Source of the DNA: Sphaerosporella brunnea | Taxonomy: Eukaryota; Ascomycota; Pezizomycetes; Pezizales; Pyronemataceae | NCBI GenBank assembly: GCA_008704415.1 | Contig: VXIS01000143.1 | Coordinates: 45,100-109,099 of the forward strand | Reading direction: 5' to 3' | DNA length: 64,000 nucleotides | Part shown: one piece after another, positions 53,141 to 64,000 of the stretch | Numbering within the stretch: the stretch's first letter is position 1 | How the letters are laid out: every line of letters starts with the position of its first letter | Made by a program: the position numbers and the translations under genes | The notes under the pieces: generated by a model | What the model was told of the DNA's origin: nothing | Databases searched by the model: none | What the model saw: the letters and a program-made list of their open reading frames with translations, nothing else

Positions 53141-54068
53141 ATGAAGCCATCCACGGATCTTCCCACCTCCCTACGTAACCTCCGACTAAACTTACACGAA
53201 CTGACGGCTTCGATATCCTCCCATCCACCCCCAGCAGACATCACGGCCTCCTCAGATGTCGACAATACGCCGACGTTCCCAGCGGCACTATCCGTGGAGC
53301 TGCTACACTACAAAGAGCTCTTCGGGCAGCTGCGGTTCAGCTATTTGGAGCAGATCACCAAGGAGAAGTTTCTGCGCGACATCACGGACGACCCGCCTAA
53401 CATCCGGGAAGCGGAGGATAACGCGGCGCGGGAGGTGGCGGCGGCGGCGGCCAAGGCAGCGCTGAAGACGCGCAAGAAGGAGGTGGACGCGCTGCTGGCG
53501 CAGCTGGAGGAGGTTGCGGGGAGGTTGGCGTCTGGTATTTTTTTTTTTTTTTTTTTCCTCTTCTTCCTGGTGTGCTGTGCTGTGCTGACCCGCTGGGTGC
53601 AAGCCTACGAGCGCCTGCAAAAGGATGTCCACAAGGCGGAAGCGCTCCCGGCGGAAACGGAGAGGATGCAAGCGGCGATAGAAGCGCACAGGAGCAGCCG
53701 CCACGAGCTGGCCGAAATGAACCTGCCGCTGGAAGACACGCTGACTCGCGTGGCCGCTGCCGAGGATGAGTTTGGCCTGCTGGAAACCGAGCTGGAGAGC
53801 CTGGCTGCTACCCTCCCCAGGAAGAAACGCCAGCTGGAGAATTTGGAGAAGGAGATAACTGAGTATGAAGCCAACAAGGAGGGGTTGGAGAGTGTGGCTA
53901 GTGAGGCTGTTAGAGCAAGGGAGGGGGCTAGAGCGGCGGGGAAGGCGGATATGGAGAATGCGGGACAGTGGTAGGTTTTCTTGAGCGTGAATCGATGTAG
54001 GCGGAACTGACGGGTGCAGGTATAAATCTTCGTACGAGCTGCTTTCGGCGATGTTGGACGAGAAATGA
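53141..54068 (+). CDS. Kinetochore protein Sos7-like (KNL1 complex), 3 exons, 269 aa
   Basis: Model: join(53141..53534, 53604..53970, 54020..54068). The N-terminal half has ELLHYKELFGQLRFSYLEQI, KEKFLRDITDDPPNI, the signature of the Sos7/Kre28 family; the rest is a long coiled coil (KKEVDALLAQLEEVAGRL, YERLQKDVHKAEALPAETER, LLETELESLAATLPRKKRQL, ENLEKEITEYEANKEGLES). The short last exon ends WYKSSYELLSAMLDEK. Sos7 (Kre28 in budding yeast, Zwint in animals) binds Spc7/KNL1 in the outer kinetochore. Intron 1 holds a T19 run before its acceptor; donor GTATTT was chosen because only it keeps the coiled coil in phase. Convergent with PanK. Confidence 0.87.
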
Positions 54069-54236
54069 TCAGATCATACAGCTTGGGCCTGTTCGGTGTC
54101 CGTATAGACCTCACGTACATATACTATTCTTAATATCTTGTACAGGATCTATTGCACTATGGTTACAAGCTACTAAGTAGGTACATTTACGCCGTATTAT
54201 TCTAGGTATTCTACTCTGTTCCTATACCCTAAACTC

Positions 54237-55866
54237 CTACCGTGCCTCCAATAGCCCCTGACCGATTCCATGGCACTGCTGTGCTCTCGCCGAAGCTGTT
54301 TCGTCGTCCCTGAAAACAGTTAGATTGCTGCCCCCTGTGGTTGGGAGCGGTAATACCCAGTTTCTAGGTTGGTGACGCAGGAAAGCTCCTACCGCGCCGA
54401 GGTATCCCTCGTGCCGGAGGAAATAGGCCTTCTTTGTGCCCTTTGACCAATACCGCATACCGAACGATAACGTGTGCATCGTCTGGTGGTGACCTCGGAT
54501 GAAGCTTCCGCCGAAATACACATGTTCCAAACCATGCTGTTCGGCAAGAAGGTAGGCAATTTGTCCAATATTATTACTGGGAGGTATCAGCGGAATTCAT
54601 TCAACCCCGGCGGTGCAGGAAACAACACACCTAACCATGTAAAGTAGGCTCCTGCTGATATCCTCCGGTGCAAATTGGCTGGCCTTGTCGACTTCTGTGG
54701 AGGACGTCCCATTCTCAAGAGAACTTTCTGGCTGGTGCCAGGCTTCGGTCTGCTTCTTGAATACCTTCCCAAAGCTGCTGGCAATTGTGGTTGCCTTCAG
54801 TCCGATCTTCTCGTATCCACCACCGTATATGTCGCCCACCAACATGTCGACATTCGTATTGTCCCCTTTCTCGGCCATGCCTAGCATTTCTGTTTTCTTG
54901 AGTTAGTGCCCGACTGCATCGATCGGAACAATGAGACACTCACCATCAAATGTCTTCGCCGGCGTCAAGAGGGATAACAGCCCCCACAAAGTACCGCCAC
55001 CCAAGGAAGAACCGCCTACTCTTTCAAACTTCTGGGGTCCGGACACTTTAACCATGCTTACTCCGGAGCCTATGTTAACCAGTAAATACGGGTAGATGTC
55101 TGTCCTAGCATCCGTGAAATGCATGGGATCCTCCTCCGTATATGTGAAGACCTCTTCCGGAATTTCGGTAAGGAAGAAGTCCAGGCCAACTATGAGACAC
55201 TCCATCTCGTCCTCTCTGTAGATCTGCACGCCCAGCTTCTCTTGTATCCTGTCGAAATACTTATATGCACCGCCGCCGGTAGCCATGACGTACAATGGCT
55301 GGGTCCTCGAAGACTTGTCTCTCTCGCCGTGGACAAGCCGATCCATATAATCGATCAAATCATCGATTCTCTCCGTCTCGAAGTTCTTGAAGTTCAACTT
55401 TCCGCCTTCACCGTTGGGATCGCGGGAGAAGTAGACGAGCTTTGCCAGCGAACCTCCTATCTAGCACATACGCAAGAAATCGGCTTGGTCAATTGGCGCG
55501 TCGCGGGACGGCTGGTAGCCTGGAAAAAGGTAGGCCTTACATCAACAGCCATGTGCGAAACTTCGGCCTTGTGGTGAGGCAGCCGGATGTCCTTCGTGTC
55601 TTGTCCGTACCGCGCCGGCGATCCGGCTCGTGGAGGGGACGCCCCGTCTTCGTCTACGATGAAAGCACCTTGAACGTTTATCTACGGATGAAGCAATTGT
55701 CTGAGCACGAGGGAAATGTGAACGGATTCGAGTGGGAGTCACATACCCGAACTGAACCTGGGCGTTCAAGGTGTTCAATGGTGTTCTTGCGGGGACGACC
55801 CACATCCTCGAGGAGGCGCGAAGAAGCAGTAGCGGGACGCTGCGGGAGAGCGGCATCTGTCCGCAT
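54237..55866 (-). CDS. Eukaryotic type II pantothenate kinase, 5 exons, 458 aa
   Basis: Model: complement(join(54237..54576, 54631..54889, 54944..55460, 55541..55681, 55747..55866)). First step of CoA synthesis: ATP-dependent phosphorylation of pantothenate (Cab1 in yeast). Landmarks: [20 protein letters not shown] and SLAKLVYF (ATP-binding, joined by intron 2), [132 protein letters not shown] and [17 protein letters not shown]. Feedback inhibition by acetyl-CoA is typical of the family. The first exon is 40 codons without conservation; the start is the nearest upstream ATG (55,866) that splices in phase. Confidence 0.94.
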
Positions 55867-56026
55867 AGTTTCTGTAGAACCGGAGGCCAATGTGAACGAC
55901 TTTTTTGTTTGTACTGAATTTGGATGGAACTAGCGAATGTAACGTCTTCCGCCGGAAATAGCGACTGAGGACCGTTTTTCAACGGCGATTCTTTTTATTT
56001 TTATTTTTGTGATTGTTTTTATTATT

Positions 56027-56062
<36 letters not shown>

Positions 56063-56530
56063 TTGATTCAAGGAGGCAGTGAAAGTGATATTCTTCGCGA
56101 GGCGTGGGGTAGAGGGCGGTATTGAGTAAGCTTTGGTGGTGGTGGAGGTGGTGTGGACTTCTTCGGTGATAGGGATGATGCAAGCAAAAGTCTGGGGAAA
56201 GAGACGGGACTTGCTCTTTCTGTCGATGCCGATGCCTCGGGCCGGGCAGCGTCCAAGGCGGGAAGTTTGCAGGTTTGAGGAGCGCGTGTTACCCCACAAT
56301 CAAAGGGAAGATTCTGTCTTTAGTTGCTGGAACGCGGAACGCGCTGCGTATAATGTAGAAATTACGGCGTAATTCTTGGAACGGTCGGAAGCAGGGGTCT
56401 TCAGGCACTCATGCAGGCCTTGGCGGAACATGGACACATGGACGTGGCGCAGGGATAGGATTCGGTTTAGCGTAGCGCATACCGAAGGTGTATCATCAGA
56501 TAAGTAGAATTTTGCGGAGGGTTAGGGTTT
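55867..56530. other. PanK upstream region with T34 run
   Basis: Holds a 34-nt T homopolymer (56,028-56,061), A-rich on the PanK sense strand, upstream of that gene. No ORF of note. Confidence 0.6.
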
Positions 56531-56718
56531 TAGGAGTGGACCCTGCTAAACCACTTTTGGACCATGGCGAGTGATTTCCCATGTACACTTTCCTGTTTTG
56601 GGAACCACGAGTGCTTTCTAGTGAAGCGCAGCTGCAAGTCTTTTTTCCGGCCCCGCGCTCCCTCGTCCACCGCCGCGGGCGCCCCAATGCCCCCCTCTTT
56701 TCCCACGAGCGGATACAC
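56531..56718. repeat. Second copy of the 48.0-kb element interior
   Basis: Matches 48,013-48,195 at ~85% (ggagtggaccctgctaaacc at the start, gcggatacaca at the end) and abuts directly the 3' end of the LINE at 56,719. The outer terminal repeats seen at 47,957 and 48,260 are absent. Confidence 0.78.
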
Positions 56719-57272
56719 AATCATATTGTATTCGGCCGCTTGCGGCCATGACATATGGAGAAAGAAGAGACTATGCTACCCCGCGGGCCACAGCGGGCCC
56801 GCTAGCGGGGCCTGCGGCCCTTCTAAGGAAATAGAATGAAATCGCACTAGGTAAAGAAGAAGCGCACCAAGGAAAAAACAGGCAAATAGTCATTACATGG
56901 CGCCCTTATCGGGCCAGCAGCCAATCTTAGTAGCATGAAGGAAATTCAGAACTGCCTCCGTGCATCTGTCATCTGCCAGCAGGTCCACCACTGAGGTGGA
57001 CGGCCAGCGTCTCGTAGCTCCACCGTCTTTGGTAGCGTCCTTGACCGCCTTCCACAGCTCCATCTGCTCGGCCTTCCATCTCTTGCAGAATTTGAAGAGA
57101 TGGCCGCGGGTTTGCTTCGCACCGCTGTCGCACCACCAGCATTTGTCATCCGTCCTTCTATTCGTCCATAGCAGGTATGGGGCCGTCGGTGCTTTATTGA
57201 GCCTCAGCTGGTAAAAGCGTGAGGCGACAGCCTTAGGGGCCTTGGCGGCTACGTGGTTGAGCTTGGAGCGTC
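56719..57272 (-). mobile_element. 5'-truncated LINE, minus strand
   Basis: On the minus strand it reads APYLLWTNRRTDDKCWW, CDSGAKQTRGHLFKFCKRWK, RWPSTSVVDLLADDRCTEAV and FLHATKIGCWPDKGAM, then the shared 3' tail with GGCCGCAAGCGGCCGAATAC, truncated at caatatgatt (56,719). At its 5' side it meets the piggyBac end at 57,273, so the piggyBac appears to have inserted into, or next to, this LINE. Confidence 0.85.
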
Positions 57273-57381
57273 GCGGTATCCCTTGGACGGGCGAAACAGG
57301 GGTTAATCTCCCCTATGCAGTAGTCTATTGATCTAACCGTACATAGCAAGAAAATAGCCTATTGATCTAACTGTACACGTC

Positions 57382-59781
57382 CTAATTATGCCATCGAGAA
57401 AAGCACGCCTCAGACTTGCAAAGTGCTATCGGAGGGTTGCATCCAGAGCATTCCCATTGAGTACGCTTAGGACGTTGCCTTCCATTGCGTTGACCCGTCC
57501 GAAAATCACACCGGCAGACTGCACACTCCCTCTGCTTTGTCCTTGTAATCTTAATAAGATTGTGACTAGAACCAGGCGACGACTGCTGCCCAGGCGACGG
57601 CTGCTGCCCAGGCGACGGCTGCTGCCCAGGTGACGGCTGCTGCCCAGGCGACGGCTGCCCAGGCGACGGCTGGTGCCCAGGCGACCGCTGCTGCCCAGGC
57701 GACAACTGCTGCCCAGGCGACGGCTGCTGCCCAGGCGACGGCTGGTGCCCAGGCGACGGCTGGTGCCCAGGCGACCGCTGCTGCCCAGGCGACGGCTGCC
57801 CAGGCGACGGGTGCTGCCCAGGCGACGGCTGCCCAGGCGATGACTGCTGCCTAGGCGATGACTGCTGCCCAGGCGACGGCTGCCCAGGCGATGACTGCTG
57901 CCTAGGCGATGACTGCTGCCCAGGCGACGGCTGCCCAGGCGATGACTGCTGCCCAGGCGACGGCTGCCCAGGCGACAGCTGCCTAGGCGATGACTGCTGC
58001 CCAGGCGACGGCTGCCCAGGCGATGACTGCTGTCCAGGCAACGGCTGCTGACCGGTTGACCGCAGCTGGCTGAGGTCACTACTCTTAGTGAAGTAGATCC
58101 TCGCCGTTTTTCTTTTGTACTTCGTCTTCGGGGGTTGCCGAGTCCTTGAGGGTAGAAGGCTGTTTACGATCTTGTGGCGAAACTTGTCGGCAGAATAATC
58201 ACAGCCAAGGTCATGGAGTATATCCCCACTGTCAATACTTGCGACGAAGGCGGCGTGTCGTGCAAGTCGGAAGAGGATGTGAGCGTTGACCAGTGAGACG
58301 TCGAGAAGAAAGAAGAACAAGCTCAACCAGTTACGTCGTGAGCGCTGGTGGGTGGTGTAAGCCGCACGCCGCTGATCAGCTAAGTCCACACCATTCATGT
58401 GGTGATTGTAATCATCGACCACAGTAGGTATAAAAAGGGCTTTGCGGTTGCTGTCACCAAAGACCTGCCTAACCCTTACGGCGTTGGTACTCGTAGTACG
58501 TGGCTTTCTGCGGTTACTCAACGTAACCTCATTCCATGGATGCACAGTGGTCAGGAAGCGGACTATGTTGTTGTCTTCCCACCGGATCGCTAGAACATCG
58601 CTCTCAGGCGTTGTCTGATGGACAACTCGTCCATCCAATGTATTCCATGCACACTTAAGGTCGGACTTAAGCTCGTTAGGAAACCCAGCTGAGTTAATGC
58701 GTGCCGTACCGCAGCCACCTACACCACGTTGACGCAGGAGACGAAGCAAAGGGACTGTCGTAAAGGCGTTATCCATGTAGACGGTGTGGCAGCGGCTAGT
58801 ATCCAGGACATCGCAAAGTTGTAGAATTGCAGATCCAGTTGGGGTGAGATCCTTGTGACGTTTCAGCTCAGCGACTCCTTTTACTCGAGATGTGAATAGC
58901 CAGTTTAAGCTGTATCCAGCATCACATAGAGCAAGAATTTTGTATCCGCAGGGAATCGGCTTGCTCTTCATACGGATAGTATGAACGGACCGACCGCAGC
59001 ACTGCACCATCATCTCATCTGTGGAAACATCAGTGCTTGGACGATAGAGCTCTTGACTTCGTCTTCGTAAATGAGAGGAGAGAGGTTCAACCTTCTTCCA
59101 CCAGTCTTTATGTGGGAGTGGCTCGGCGCTAGCGGTGGGGTGTGAAATATGAAGGTAGCGTTTGATCTGACAATAGCGATTGAAGGACAGAGCGGACTTG
59201 CTCAGGATGCTACCGCGTTGGAAGGACCAATAGCGAGAGCGAGACGGAAGTCGTATTGAACCCATAAGGATCGTTGCACTGATGAAGCGCTTGAGCTCCG
59301 CTACGTCAATGGGCTTCCATTTCCGCTGACGAAGTCCACTCGCTATTGCTCTCGCTCGTTTCAAGGCTGCTTGTGCATACGCATTGGTTGCCTTCACAAT
59401 CGGTTGTAGTATTTCATCCCAAAATAGCGAGAAAAACGCAATCGGCGTCAATGCCGTATTTTCAGGAATACAGGCCTCAGCCGCATGTTCGGGTGCCGGG
59501 TGATGAAAAGGAACGAAAGTCTCGGCAGGCAGAGTGGTGCACTCGGCGACGGACTCGGCGGCGGACTCGGCGACAGACTCGGCGACAGACTCGGCGACGG
59601 ACTCAACAGTGGGCTTGGCGACGGACTCGACAGTGGACTCGACAGTGGGCTCGGCGACGGACTCGGCAGTCCTTGACTTGGTCTTTTGTTTTTTCCTTGA
59701 CTTGGTCTTTTGTTTTTTGTGTGGAGGTGCGTTGCTTGAGGCTTCGGCGAGCGGCTTGCGAGGACGTTTGGTAGTAGGCAT
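57382..59781 (-). CDS. piggyBac-type transposase, intact 799-aa ORF
   Basis: DDE_Tnp_1_7 family; cut-and-paste transposase. The catalytic triad can be placed at D255 (PSTDVSTDEMMVQCCG), D337 (CHTVYMDNAFTTVP) and D466 (YNHHMNGVDLADQRR), with the usual surrounding blocks IPCGYKILALCDAGYSLNWL and RSRRNWLSLFFFLLDVSLVN. The C-terminus is a Cys-rich zinc-ribbon-like domain (RECAVCRCDF, CSGCNPPIALCKSEACFSRW). The protein is longer than insect piggyBac (594 aa) because of two low-complexity inserts: an ESVAEPTVE repeat at residues 39-80 and a long SPGQQ repeat between the core and the zinc ribbon (DNA about 57,570-58,050). No stop or frameshift is seen, so it may be active or recently so. Confidence 0.93.
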   Translation of the reverse strand: MPTTKRPRKPLAEASSNAPPHKKQKTKSRKKQKTKSRTAESVAEPTVESTVESVAKPTVESVAESVAESVAESAAESVAECTTLPAETFVPFHHPAPEHAAEACIPENTALTPIAFFSLFWDEILQPIVKATNAYAQAALKRARAIASGLRQRKWKPIDVAELKRFISATILMGSIRLPSRSRYWSFQRGSILSKSALSFNRYCQIKRYLHISHPTASAEPLPHKDWWKKVEPLSSHLRRRSQELYRPSTDVSTDEMMVQCCGRSVHTIRMKSKPIPCGYKILALCDAGYSLNWLFTSRVKGVAELKRHKDLTPTGSAILQLCDVLDTSRCHTVYMDNAFTTVPLLRLLRQRGVGGCGTARINSAGFPNELKSDLKCAWNTLDGRVVHQTTPESDVLAIRWEDNNIVRFLTTVHPWNEVTLSNRRKPRTTSTNAVRVRQVFGDSNRKALFIPTVVDDYNHHMNGVDLADQRRAAYTTHQRSRRNWLSLFFFLLDVSLVNAHILFRLARHAAFVASIDSGDILHDLGCDYSADKFRHKIVNSLLPSRTRQPPKTKYKRKTARIYFTKSSDLSQLRSTGQQPLPGQQSSPGQPSPGQQSSPRQLSPGQPSPGQQSSPGQPSPGQQSSPRQQSSPGQPSPGQQSSPRQQSSPGQPSPGQHPSPGQPSPGQQRSPGHQPSPGHQPSPGQQPSPGQQLSPGQQRSPGHQPSPGQPSPGQQPSPGQQPSPGQQPSPGQQSSPGSSHNLIKITRTKQRECAVCRCDFRTGQRNGRQRPKRTQWECSGCNPPIALCKSEACFSRWHN
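57570..58050. repeat. Tandem repeats within the transposase gene (SPGQ/SPGQQ units)
   Basis: Units of 12-18 bp (cccaggcgacggctgctg and shorter) repeat some 30 times. On the minus strand they encode the (Q)PSPGQQ tract of the transposase. The corresponding part of the inverted copy (about 62,190-63,010) has a different, partly scrambled unit count. Confidence 0.92.
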
Positions 59782-59830
59782 CTGTCGGAGCTGCTATGGA
59801 GCGTATATGGGAGCGGAATATACCGGAAAA

Positions 59831-60080
59831 AGAAAGAATCTATCCTCGCCATACCGACATAATCTCTCTCAAAATACACAACAGAAAGAAGAATATCCGA
59901 ACTCCAAAAAACAAGCAACAACGGAGGAGGAGGATTGCAAAGGAGGAAGCGAGAGAGAGGAAGGAAAGGGCAAAAAGTGGTGAAAAAGGTTGTTTTTTTT
60001 TTTTCAAAGTAAAAATTCCCGACGGCGCGCGGCCCCCCCCTCCGCCCGCGGCGCCCGCTCACGCCCTTAGGGCCCGCCGA
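59831..60080. other. Axis of the large inverted repeat
   Basis: About 250 bp without a counterpart on either side: A/G-rich, then T14 (about 59,993-60,006), then a run of C/G (ggcccccccctccgcccgcg). This is the loop between the two arms. It contains neither a piggyBac 5' end nor a gene. Confidence 0.6.
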
Positions 60081-60130
60081 AACTCAACCCTATATGAAAT
60101 TACGCTCCATATTAGCAGGCTCCGACAGCA

Positions 60131-63130
60131 ATGCCTGCCTACCAAAACTTGGTCCATTGAGCTCAGCGATCCATGGAGCAGCGTGGGCCGAAGGGGCCGG
60201 CGCTCTGCCCGAAGCCTCAAGCAACGCACCTCCACACAAAAAAAACAAAACGACCAAGTCAAGGAAAAAACAAAAAGACCACGGTTCAATAGAACTTGCC
60301 GAGTTCCGTCGCCGAGACCCCACTGTCCCGGTTCCCGAGGCTTAGATGTGTCGAGGTCGAGATGGGGGTTACCGTCGCCCAAGCCCACTGTTGAGTCGGG
60401 TATCGGCCGGAGTCTGTCGCCGAAGTTTCTGTTCGACCGAGTCCCCGCACTGAACCGCTCGAGTCCAGTCGAGCGAGTTGCAACCACTCTGGCCTGCCGA
60501 GACTTTTCGTTCCTATTTCATCACCCAGCACCCGAACAATGCGTCTGAGGCCCTGTATTCCTGGAAAAATCAGTACGCGCATTTCTTGACGCCGATTGCC
60601 GTTTTTCTCGGCTATTTTTGGATGAAATAACTACAAACCCCAGACTTGTGAAGCAACCAAAATGCGTATGCACAAAGCAGCCTTGAAAACGAGCGACTGA
60701 GCAATAGCTATGGACTCTTCGTCAGCGCAAATGGAAAGCCCCTTGACGTAGCGGAGCCTCAAGCGCTTCATCAGTGCAACGATCCTTATGGGTTCAATAC
60801 GACTTCCGTCTCGCTCTCGCTAATTGGGTCCTTCCCCGTCCAAAAAAAAAGAAAACGGATGCGGTAGCATCCTGAGCAAGTCCGCTCTGTCCCTCAAATC
60901 GCTATTGTCAGATCAAACGTAAATGCCGCAAAATTCATCTTTTCACACCCCACCTGCTAAAAAAAAATAGCCGCCGGAGTAGAGCCCACTCCCCACACAT
61001 AAAAGACGTGGTGGAAGAAGGTTGAACCTCCTCCTCTCATTTACGAAGACGACAGTCAAGAGCTCTATCGTCCAGGCACCCTTGTAATGAGTTTGGCCAC
61101 AGATGAATGAATGGTGCACGTGCTTGCGGTCCGGTCCGTTCATACTAATCCGTATGAATAGCAAGCCGATTCCCTGCGGATACAAAATTCTTGCTCTATG
61201 GGATGCTGTATACAGCTTTAAACTGCTATTCACATCTCGGTACAAGGAGTCCGCTGAGCTGAAACGTCCACATTGGGGATCTCACCCTCAACTGGATCTG
61301 CAATTCTACAAACTTTGCGATTCCTGTATACACGACCTCTGCCACACCGTCCTCATGATAACGGCCTTTACGACGTCACCTTTGCTTCGTCTCCTGCGTC
61401 AACGTGGTGTAGGTGGCTGCGGTAACGGCAACGCAGTTTAACTCAGCTGGGTTTCCTAACGAGCTTAGTCCGACCTTAATTGGTGCATGGCATACATTGG
61501 ATGGACAGTTGTCCATCAGACAAACGCCTGAGAGCCGATGTTCTATCGATCCAGGTGGGAAGAACAACAACATAAGTCGGCTTCCTGACCATGTTCGTTC
61601 CATGAATGAGTTACTTTGAGTACAACCCGAAGAGAAAGCCACGTACTACGAAGTACCAACAGCCGTAAGGGTTAGGCAGGGCTTTGGGTGACAGCAACCC
61701 GCAAAAGCCCTTTTTTATACCTACTACTGTGGTCGCTGATTACAAATCACCACATGAATGGTGGTGGACTTAGCTATCAGGCGGCGTGCGGCTTACACCA
61801 TCCCACCAGCGAGCGCTCACGACTTAACTGGTGACTTGTTCTTCTTTCTTTCCCCTTTCCCTTCTCGGACGTGCCCTCTGACTGTGCAACGCTCACATCC
61901 CTCGTTTCCGACTTGCACGACACGGCGAAAAGGCCGCTTCGTCGCGAATGAAAAGTATTGACAGTGGGGATAATACTCCATGACCTTGGCTGTGATTATT
62001 CTGCCCGACAGTTTCGCCACAATATCGTAAACGAGCCTCTTATAGTAGCCTCCTCTACAACGTTCTACCCCCTTTCCCCCAAGACTCGGCAACACCTCGA
62101 AGGACGAAGTAGGGGCAAAAAAGAAAAACGGCGCGAGGATCTACTTCACTAAGAGGATATGACCTCACCAGCTGGCGGTCAACCGGTCCACAGCCGTTGC
62201 CTGGACAGCAGTCATCGGCACATGGGCAGCCGTCGCCTGGCAGCAGTCATCGCCTAGGAAGCTGTTTCGCCCTGGGCAGCCAGTCGGCCTGGGGCAAGCA
62301 GTCAAAATATCATCGATCGCCTGGGCAAAAAGCAAAGAAGATAGAGAGAGCCGCGTCGTCGTCTTCGCCACGATGGCCCGTCCGCCTGGGCAGCTAGTCC
62401 CAAAAATATCGCCCTAGCACGGCAATTCACAACTCATATCCAATTCATAATCATATATCCATAAAATACTCATATACAATAAATATTATATATAATATAA
62501 TCGCCTGGGGAGGCAAAAAAAAGCCGTCGCCTTGGCAGTCAGTCCCAACTTCGCCTAGGCAGCAATTCCATCGCCTGGGCAGCACGTGTCCCGCCTGGGC
62601 AGCACAAAAGAGAGGCACAACCCGTTCGGCCTGGGCAGGCCGTCACCTGGCAGCAGCGGTCGCCTGGGCAACCCTAGCCGTCGTCGCCGTGGGCACCAGC
62701 CGTCGCGGCCTGGGCAGCAGCCGTCGCGCCTGGCGCAGTTGTCACGGCAGCCGCCGTGGGCAGAGATAGCAACCAAAAAGCACGCGGTCCGCCTGCCCTG
62801 GGCACCCAGCCGTCGCGCCTGGCAAGAGGAAGCGCGTCGCCGGCGGTCGGGCTCTGGGCAGGCAGGAGAATGTCAGGCAGGGCAGAAGGCAAGGAGCCGT
62901 CCAACCGCTGGGGGGGGGGGCGGTTGCGAGGGGGGAAGGCGGAAAGGGGACCCTGGGCAGCAGCCGTCGCCTGGGGCAGCAGCCGAGGTCCGCTGGGCCA
63001 CAGTCGTCGCCTGGTTCTAGTCACAAATCTTATTAGGGGAAGATACAAGGACAAAGCAGATGGAGTGTGGCAGTCTGCCAGGTGGGGTTAATTTTCGGGG
63101 ACGGGTCAACGCAATTGAAGCAACGTCCTA
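60131..63130 (+). pseudogene. Frame-broken inverted copy of the piggyBac transposase
   Basis: Recognisable pieces in order: the start region (60,131), PHKK near 60,230, a block matching IRMNSKPIPCGYKILALWDA at about 61,140-61,210, LLRLLRQRGVGGCG at 61,385-61,425, and QFNSAGFPNE at 61,433. Numerous frameshifts leave no ORF over about 110 codons. Whether these are real mutations or read errors is discussed under findings. Confidence 0.8.
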
Positions 63131-63330
63131 ATCGTACTCCAATTGGAATAGCTCTGGATGCAACCCTCCGATAGCACTTTTGCAAGTGGTCTACTGAGGC
63201 GTGCTTTTCTTCTCGATGGCATAATTAGGACTGGACAGTGTTAGATTAATAGCCTATTTTCGTTGCTATTGTACGGTTAGATCAAGCATAGACTACTGCA
63301 TAGGGGAGATTAACCCCTGTTTCGCACCGT

Positions 63331-64000
<670 letters not shown>

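Larger units (their letters stand above)
57273..59830 (-). mobile_element. piggyBac-superfamily transposon (3' end and transposase)
   Basis: The 3' terminal sequence (tatcccttggacgggcgaaa, 57,273-57,292, and the following ~130 bp) is the same as both ends of the 2.2-kb element at 35.8-38.0 kb. It encloses the transposase gene below. The 5' terminal repeat is not visible: past the start codon the sequence runs into the axis of the inverted repeat (about 59,830-60,080). A TTAA duplication was not identified. Confidence 0.82.

Noticed and set aside
57426..58079. Minus-strand 217-codon frame rich in RRLGSS repeats
   Set aside because: It is an out-of-phase reading of the SPGQQ repeat in the transposase gene.
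60081..63330. Independent second piggyBac insertion
   Set aside because: The LINE-piggyBac junction is the same in both arms, so a single duplicated segment explains it better than two insertions.

Overview
The window looks like a chromosome segment from a filamentous ascomycete (Pezizomycotina-type gene content). The genes carry short introns (about 48-120 nt) with GT-AG borders. The conserved set includes Rheb, Wapl, CENP-T, Sos7, Atg29, Avo1/Sin1, a Teb1/Tay1-like double-Myb protein, acetoacetyl-CoA synthetase and a fungal-type 2-Cys peroxiredoxin. Fourteen conserved host genes could be modelled exon by exon. Between them lies an unusually rich layer of mobile DNA: Tad-like LINE fragments, TA-target-site miniature elements, Tc1/mariner relics and a piggyBac transposon. 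No obvious AT-rich decay of the repeats (as RIP would give) was noticed.

Layout. 0.6-3.6 kb: RHEB and a DeSI-type desumoylase. 3.6-7 kb: LINE tail and a TIR element. 7-10.3 kb: WAPL (minus). 13.5-14.9 kb: broken copy of a dispersed fungal gene family. 16.3-18.3 kb: uracil phosphoribosyltransferase and, convergent with it, ELF1, whose first exon is only the ATG. 18.9-21.3 kb: LINE relic and miniature elements. 22.3-30.5 kb: gene-dense block of peroxiredoxin, ATG29, CENP-T, SHY1 and a UAS-UBX protein. 30.6-33.9 kb: LINE tail and acetoacetyl-CoA synthetase. 34.7-41.4 kb: repeat island with several TA-flanked elements, a 2.2 kb element sharing its ends with the piggyBac, a Tc1 transposase relic and a small Cys-rich ORF. 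41.4-45.2 kb: a second zinc-ribbon gene and AVO1/SIN1. 45.5-48.3 kb: a Tc1-like transposon nested in a LINE, and another TIR element. 48.5-55.9 kb: RS-rich nuclear protein, TEB1-like gene, SOS7 and pantothenate kinase. 56.5-64 kb: LINE, piggyBac with an intact 799-codon transposase ORF, then a noisy inverted copy of the same LINE plus piggyBac to the window end.

How the genes fit together. There is no operon-like logic. The host genes are housekeeping: TOR signalling (RHEB for TORC1, AVO1 for TORC2), chromosome segregation (WAPL, CENP-T, SOS7), autophagy (ATG29), mitochondrial cytochrome oxidase assembly (SHY1), CoA, ketone-body and pyrimidine metabolism (PanK, AACS, UPRT), and transcription or telomere factors (ELF1, TEB1-like). 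Several lie as tight convergent or divergent pairs.

Most notable observations: (1) the last ~3.9 kb is an insertion-rich reverse copy of the preceding ~3 kb, which reads like a palindromic long-read artefact; (2) a Tc1-like element at 45,674-47,010 splits a LINE ORF at a TA, and removing it restores the reading frame exactly; (3) a 2.2 kb element with piggyBac-like ends carries a spliced coiled-coil ORF and a 34-bp tandem array; (4) two genes keep only a piggyBac-style C-terminal zinc ribbon; (5) a 23-bp array containing TTAGGGG lies directly downstream of the gene for a TTAGGG-type Myb protein.
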